A stretch of DNA of 42,781 nucleotides. Source: Saprolegnia diclina VS20 (lineage: Eukaryota > Oomycota > Saprolegniomycetes > Saprolegniales > Saprolegniaceae). The translations under genes and the position numbers were made by a program. Positions within the stretch are counted from its first letter, which is position 1; the number at the start of each line of letters is the position of its first letter. Shown here piece after piece: positions 37,038 through 42,781 of this stretch. The notes beneath the pieces are model-generated. The model saw only the letters and a program-made list of their open reading frames with translations, was not told the origin of the DNA and ran no database searches. The stretch spans positions 86,080 to 128,860 of the forward strand of contig NW_008246128.1 of NCBI RefSeq assembly GCF_000281045.1, in the 5' to 3' direction.

Positions 37038-37739
37038 CTACATCTCGTACATGGAATATGCATACGGGTCGACAAAAGCCTCGTCTCGCACTAAGACGTC
37101 GTCGGTCGCCAGCGTGAGCGTGACGCGGAAAGGCTGCGACGACGCCAAGCAGTAGCGCACGTGCTCGTACGTGCACAACATGCGCTGTCGGTCGGCCAAA
37201 CACACGTCAGTGTCGGTCATGGCTAGTACATAGTTGCTCGCGTTGTACTCACTGCGCGGTGGAGCGTCGGGGCAGCAATGAAAGGCGTGCAAGATGGCGT
37301 CGACAGCATTCCCGACCGTGTCGTCTGCGAGCAGCAAGACGTTAAGTCGGTTGCAGACTCGAAAGCGGTCCCGTAACGCAGCGTCGACGCAGCGCAGTGG
37401 CACCACACTGCACAGCGCACGCGCCCAGTCGCCCCAATCGGTCGACGACGCGGACCGGAGCTGAAGCGTCCCGTGGTGAGTTGTGATGACTTCAGTCTCG
37501 GATGAATTGAAGCCGAGACGCACGGCGGTGATGCTGGCGACGGGAATGTCGACGCGTCCGAGCGGTCGGTCGTGATGGTCGCACTCGTCGTACGAGAGAG
37601 CGTCTTGGTCGAGGACAAAGTACCGGTGGGTCGCTTGGGAGCTCCTGGGCTGGAAGCGCACCGAGAGCCGGCCTTGCATGGTCATCGGCGCGCTCACGAG
37701 CGACGTTGGCAGCAGCGCTTCCGTCACGAGACACAGCAT
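37038..37739 (-). CDS. PH domain plus PI3K-RBD-like protein
   Basis: Single exon, 233 residues, from the ATG at 37737-37739. The frame extends upstream without an ATG or bias. Residues about 20-118 are a pleckstrin-homology domain (MQGRLSVRFQ...THRYFVLDQDALSYDE... and the closing helix with WGDWARAL). Residues about 128-228 follow the pattern of a Ras-binding domain of PI3-kinases: VLLLADDTVGNAVDAILHAF, then ASNYVLAMTDTDVCLADRQR, then MLCTYEHVRYCLASSQPFRV. It stops just after, where a full PI3K would go on to C2 and kinase domains. Expected to sit at membranes via phosphoinositides and a small GTPase. No kinase is encoded nearby. The PH call is firm; the RBD call is by pattern. Confidence 0.72.
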   Translation of the reverse strand: MLCLVTEALLPTSLVSAPMTMQGRLSVRFQPRSSQATHRYFVLDQDALSYDECDHHDRPLGRVDIPVASITAVRLGFNSSETEVITTHHGTLQLRSASSTDWGDWARALCSVVPLRCVDAALRDRFRVCNRLNVLLLADDTVGNAVDAILHAFHCCPDAPPRSEYNASNYVLAMTDTDVCLADRQRMLCTYEHVRYCLASSQPFRVTLTLATDDVLVRDEAFVDPYAYSMYEM

Positions 37740-38906
37740 TCGTACTTTTGCTGATGGCAATCTGAATGTCAAAACTTCAAGTGCGTGCCATGCGTATTGA
37801 CGACGGCAAGAATGTTGGTATGCTCGCAAGCAGTCGCAAGTTAGTGTGGTCCACAGCCTGGGTTTATTCCAGCACAAGACTACGAGAGGCGAAATTTAGT
37901 GAATGTGGATTTCATACACTACCGGTACTAGAAGTTACTCGACGGGATCCATGCGCAGCACACGCTAATTGCCACATCTCCCAAGTCAATGTATTTTAAC
38001 GATTTTGATTGGATATATATTGCTTCTCTTTTTAGCCAATCCAATGACATGTCGACCTGCCAGGCGCAGCGGCCGTGCACTCCGTGACCGAAACCAGACT
38101 TGGAAATGATTTCGCTCAAACTTGGCATGACGATAAAGGATGCTTTGAGGAGCTTGGAAAGCTATGTCACATGGACGTTGGAAGCCTACATCAAGAGATT
38201 TTGGCCGCAAGAATTTTAAATATGGCATATGCTAAATATAACCACATATTGCCATTTTTGCAACTCTGGCTCGCACCATATCTCGCTTCGCAGGCATGCT
38301 TGTGTACTCAACACACGTCATCGCTAATCACAGAGACTTCTTAATGGTTTTGCGATAAGAAAGTGATCATGATCAGAGGTAGGTACATATGCTCTTGCAC
38401 GCCCATCAACGTGTCGTCCACAGCACTCTTGAGCTCTCCGAGTTGAGAAGACTTTTGTCTCAACCGCACTCGGTCGATCGCAGTCATCCACCTACAGAAA
38501 CGGTGCTCACGAGAGCTTGCTTTAACACAAAGCTACGCGGACTTCAGGACCCAGGACCCAGGACCAAATTCATCATGCAAGGTGCTGGCGACGCCCTTGT
38601 AGCGCCTGATGGTCTGAAGTGAGCTAGCTCTTATAGAGTCGATTTGGCGCTTCGTTTGGAGTCCTCCACCCTGGCCCCTGGTACACGGCGAGCTCGCCAA
38701 GCACCGAGCATGTCGTCGCCAGCTGGGCAAGATACAACCGGAAACGAATGCGGCCTCTTGATTCGTGGACACGCAGCCAATAAATGGCCGTGTTTACGCT
38801 CGTTTCCCGGATATCTGGCCAATCGTGTTGCGCCGTGGCGTGGGTCATCCGGATACCAAGCCGCGCAGCTGATTCGGCGAGGATCCTGTCTTTGGCATAC
38901 TGCAAG
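37740..38906. promoter_or_regulatory. Divergent intergenic region between PH and calpain genes
   Basis: No gene supported. CCAAT/ATTGG elements occur near 38009, 38035-38042, 38776 and 38818. CCCGGATATC (38807-38816) and ATCCGGATACC (38847-38857) lie 50-100 nt before the calpain ATG. A CAGGACC triplet repeat lies at about 38540-38566. Confidence 0.45.
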
Positions 38907-41900
38907 ATGTTCTGTGGCGAGTGCGGCAGTCGGTACGACGACGCGACCTCGCGCTTCTGCGCCGAGTGTGGCGCCCCGCGCGAGATGGACGAAGTTGCGC
39001 CTGCCATCGTGGCTCCAACGGCCGCCTACACGGCCCCGACACCTGCCTACACCGCGCCGACGCCGACGTACACGGCCCCGACGCCTGCCTACGTTGCCCC
39101 GACACCGCCCAACGTGGCGCCGGTGCCCACATATGAAGCCCCAATGCCCGCGTACACCGCTCCGCCCGCTGCGCCACTACTCCGCCCGACGGTCGTTGTG
39201 CCAGCGCTCGCGCCAGCATGCGTCAAGTGCGCGACGCCATTCGTGGACGCGGCCGAGATGTTTTGCGGCGAGTGTGGCTACCGTCGGCAAGCGTCACCAC
39301 CAAGCGCTGCACCGACCACGGTGTCACCGCCCGTGGTCGACGACGATGACGACGATCTCTTTGGCGGTCCTGCACCGTCGTCGTCGGTGGCTGTTGTCCC
39401 GCCCATGGCCTCGATGCCACCGCCCGAGTCGGCCGCGCCCAAGCCCGCGTTCACGACGAGCTTTCCAGGCGCCTCGCTCGCCGCTGCCCAGCTCGCCGGG
39501 CTCACGCGTACGCGCCTCGCGCTCCACGGGCCATAGATCTTACTCGTTGTCTCTTGTAGTCAAGGCGTCGACGGCGGAGCCCGCCGTGCTGGACACGCAT
39601 GGCACGGGCGAAGGCATCTCGTTCCGCACGATCACGAAAGCCCACGACATGGACAGCTTGAGCTTGCGTCAAGCGATGTCAGCGACCATGGACCGCAACC
39701 GGTCGAGCCCGGATCAAGTGACGCACAACTACCACTCGTCCAAGGTAGTACTATCAACCCTTGCGCGCGCTCGACAGTGATTGTAGGTCAACGCCAATAT
39801 TACGGTGCATCACAACATGCAAGTGGTGTCGGAAGAAGAGCAGTGGTACTCGTCGCGGTCGGCGCCCGACGGGCCGCAATGGCTCGAGCTTTTGCGGCAG
39901 CACCGCCAAAACAAGACCCAATTCACCGGTACCAAGACTCATTTTTTAAATCAAAATACCGGATATGCGCTGCTTAGACCCGCAGTTTCCGCCGACGACC
40001 GCGTCCTTGTACCGAGACCCGGCAAACCCCAACACGTTCCCCGGCACAACGCCGCTCGACGCGATCGTGTGGAAATGGAAGCGCATCAGCGACTTCTTCT
40101 CGACCAACGCGTACGTACCTACCCCTCGATCTCTCGCTCGATATATCTATGAAATAAGATCTGATGCCAAACTAGGTATGTGGAAGTGACCATGGTCGAC
40201 GACGACAAGAAGCTCGTGTCGGGGATTGCCGTCAAGTCGGCGGCCGAGGCCGAGTCGATGATTGCGACCATTCGGGAGCAGCGCGACGTGTCGGTCGATG
40301 CGCGGTTCCTCCTTCGGGCGACCGAGGCAGTCGAGCTGGCGCTCACGCACAAGAAGCGCGAGCACATGCTGCTGCTGACGACGTCGTTGATCCAGCACAT
40401 GTCCGAGTACGTCGACGGCGTCCAGAAGTACGAGCTCCTCTGGCAGCGCAGTCTGTTGGACCAAAACAAGCCTCTCGTGTACCAAGGCGTCGGGTCGCCG
40501 TGCGGGTATCGCCTCGACGGTAGATTATTGTCCATCTTTTTTGAAAATATCAGAGTATCAAGCGAATTGTAGGCAATGGCATTTCGCGCGTCTCGGTGCT
40601 CGTGCCTGTGCAGTTCCAAGCGCAACACGTGTGCGTGTTTGACCGGCACAAGCGTGACGTGGCCGAGTGCAAGGCCGGGCGACTCGCCGACGGGTACCTC
40701 TTTGGTGCGCTCTCGATGCTATCGACGTCGCCGACGCTCGTGGCCCAGTTGTTTCCGAGTATTTTGTGCGATTTTTGATGAAATGTCACAAAGTTGTGGC
40801 TAGTGCTGACGCCCGACCTCGTGGATCCGGCACAGCGCGACCCGGACGTGCCGACTGCGTTTGCGCTCGAGCAGCAGTACAACGATGAAGGCGTCTACTG
40901 CGTGCGCTTCTGGCGCAACCACAAGAGCTATCTGGTACGTATTCTCGGCACTTGATACCTTGAAACGATTTGCCGACGGATTGTAGGTGATTGTCGACGA
41001 CTACATTCCGTGCTCGCAGTACGGCAAGCCCGTGTTTGCGTCCTTTACCGGGTCGCCGTCCCGGTTTGAAATTTGGTCAATGCTCGTCGAGAAGGCGTAC
41101 GCCAAGCTCCATGGCGGCTACGACGCGATCCTTGGTGGCCAAGATGTCTACTGTCTCCAAGACCTGTGGGGCGGCATTCCCACCACCCTTTCGTAAGCTT
41201 TTTCTCGTTTTTTCATTGAGTTTTCATCAATTTACTGTTAGGACGACGCAACTCCCCAATGCCGAGGCCGCGTACGCCTACTTGACCCAGGTACGTCTTT
41301 GTTGTCTTGGTCAATGCTTGGCTCAGGGACACAATAGTCGCTGCACCAAGGCAACCTCCTCGGCTTTTGCAACGACCAAGCCGAGACATCGCTGCCGCTG
41401 GGGCTCAAGGCCGGGCACACGTACGGCGTGCTCCGCCTCGTCGAGCTGCATGTCGACGGATCGACGCAGTACCTGGTGCAGCTGCGCAACACGTGGGGCG
41501 ACAGCGACAAGGACGTGGTGCCGATGCGCGTACCGTGGACGAAAGGCTCGGCCGAGTGGAGGCGCGTCTCGCTGCGTCAGAAGCAAGACGCGGGCTATAC
41601 GCTCAACCCCGACTTTACGGTGTGGCTGCCGCTCGACGCCTGCCTCGCGTTCTTCTCGTCGCTCTTCGAGTCGAAAAACTTGTACCAGTTTCCGACTGCA
41701 CATGGTGCGCCGGTTCAAGCGGGCGGCCCGGTGGTCTCGGTGCACATTGTGTCGGGCGCGTGGACAGCGGCAACCTGCGGGGCCCGCAAGGCCGTGCACC
41801 TCAACCCGCAGTACCAGCTCCTAGTGCCAGGTACGACTCATCGGTGTCATTGGCATCGGAATGTGAATCGGAATGTCCCTGTTGCGTAGCGCCAACGTCG

Positions 41901-42781
41901 CTGGCGGTGCATCTGGAACAACCGTCGCGCCGACTGCACATGCAAAAGGAGTACGCGTGCTTTGTGGCGCCGATCGTGACGGGGCGTGCGACGCCGGCCC
42001 AGCGCAAGCTCGACATTGGCCATGACGTGGTCGCGACTGGCACGTTCATCTCGAACCGCAGCTGCTTCCTCGGCGTACCCGAACCTCTGCCATCGGACAC
42101 TTACGTGGTCATCCCCGCCACGTACGAGCCGTTCGAGACGTCGTTCCAGCTCGCAATCTTTACGAGTGCGCCGGTTGCGCTCTTGCCGATTGCCGACAAT
42201 GACATTCCGCACTGCTGTGTGTGCCAAAAGCCGCTCACGGGCTCGTACCGGACGTTTGAGACCAAGTACATGATCGTGCGTTTCCTAGTACTTGTACTAA
42301 ACTTGCTATCTCTAGGGACGGTGTGCGCCACGTGTGCAAGGAGCCCTGCACAGAGATCTACCGTCAGCAGCACACGGCCGTCTGTGTCGACTGCGGGCTG
42401 CGCATCGAGGTGGTGCCGGGGCAGTTCTCTGGCCGTCTCTATACGCTCCCAGACGGCACGACGTGCCATGCCGAGTGCATTGATGCGTATCGCATTCGCA
42501 CCGCCGAGAGCTGCGGCCACTGCCACATGGCCATCACGCCGATCCCAGGTATTTGTATTTCAAAAATGGTGCAAACTGGTGCATAAACGGAATCCACTTT
42601 TGTCGTTAGGTCAATTTGATGGCAAGTACTTTCAGCTCGACTCGGGCAAGAAGGTGCACGCCGAGTGCATGGCCGCATACCAAGAAACGATCGCGAAGCG
42701 CTGCAAGCACTGCGGCCTCGGCATTGCCAAGAATGCGACGTTTGACGGCCGGTTTTATCAAATCGCCAACTCGGACGACCA
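38907..42781 (+). CDS. Calpain-family pseudoprotease with zinc ribbons and LIM-like C-terminus, 3' end cut
   Basis: Thirteen visible exons: 38907-39507, 39560-39744, 39787-39928, 39978-40110, 40176-40519, 40573-40758, 40804-40934, 40987-41192, 41242-41290, 41338-41830, 41890-42265, 42316-42548, then 42610 to the edge; over 1,083 residues. Two C-x2-C-x11-C-x2-C zinc ribbons (C3/6/18/21 and C105/108/120/123) flank an Ala/Pro/Tyr repeat. The calpain core starts at TDPQFPPTTASLY. GRLADGYLFGALSML stands where active calpains have G-x-LGDCWFLAA, so the catalytic Cys is Gly509. His686 (GLKAGHTYGV) and Asn710 (LRNTWG) are kept. VIVDDYIPCSQYGKPVF and LVEKAYAKLHGGYDAILGG confirm the family. A beta-sandwich-like part follows, then repeated C-x2-C...H-x2-C LIM-like units (CCVCQKPL, CVDCGLRI, CGHCHMAI, CKHCGLGI). 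Probably a scaffold or regulator. Confidence 0.88.
39024..39167 (+). repeat. Short tandem Ala/Pro/Thr/Tyr repeat in the calpain gene
   Basis: About six copies of an eight-codon unit (YTAPTPAY and variants) between the two zinc ribbons, first three nearly identical. Likely a flexible linker that varies in length between strains. Confidence 0.8.

Overview
The window reads as nuclear DNA of an oomycete, most likely a water-mould type (Saprolegniales-like). This is inferred from gene content and style and was not tested against a database. Coding DNA is GC-rich in third positions. Most genes are broken by very short introns (about 39-65 nt, GT...AG, usually starting GTAC and ending TGTAG or CGTAG). 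The gene set (fused pentafunctional AROM enzyme, START plus FYVE-like protein, IQ/coiled-coil proteins of flagellar type, calpain, CHORD protein, secreted nucleases and protease) fits a zoospore-forming stramenopile. No bacterial operons, tRNA genes, CRISPR arrays or intact transposons were seen. Exon joins were worked out by hand from splice signals and reading-frame continuity.

Left part (1-14.7 kb): a truncated secreted DNA/RNA non-specific endonuclease (-), a secreted S1-type serine protease (-), a seven-exon Tudor-like repeat protein (-), two possible single-span membrane microproteins (+), a protein with two bZIP basic regions (+), a CHORD protein (+), a small three-span membrane protein (+), a bestrophin-type anion channel (-), a secreted RNase T2 (-) and a six-cysteine small ORF (-).

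Middle part (14.7-30 kb): a ten-exon LRR-IQ-coiled-coil protein (-) lies head-to-head with a START/FYVE-like protein (+). Then come an 18-exon Rad16-like SNF2/RING helicase with tandem AT-hook-like repeats (+), a 12-exon IQ-motif protein (+) with one apparent frameshift, and a seven-exon coiled-coil protein of TPH type (-). A short charged hypothetical protein follows (-). Three of these (LRR-IQ, IQ, TPH-like) look like cytoskeletal or axonemal components.

Right part (30.7-42.8 kb): the complete AROM gene (18 exons, about 1,499 residues, five consecutive shikimate-pathway enzymes), a PH plus PI3K-RBD-like adaptor (-), and a large calpain-family protein (+) that runs off the window. In the calpain the catalytic cysteine position is glycine while the His and Asn are kept. 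It carries N-terminal zinc ribbons and C-terminal LIM-like zinc knuckles, and is the most unusual gene here.

Promoters share a clear signal: CCAAT boxes (GATTGG/CCAATC) lie roughly 40-140 nt upstream of most start codons. A 20-mer around one of them is identical between the CHORD and AROM promoters. A second upstream motif, ATCCGGAT/TATCCGGA, recurs before five or so genes.
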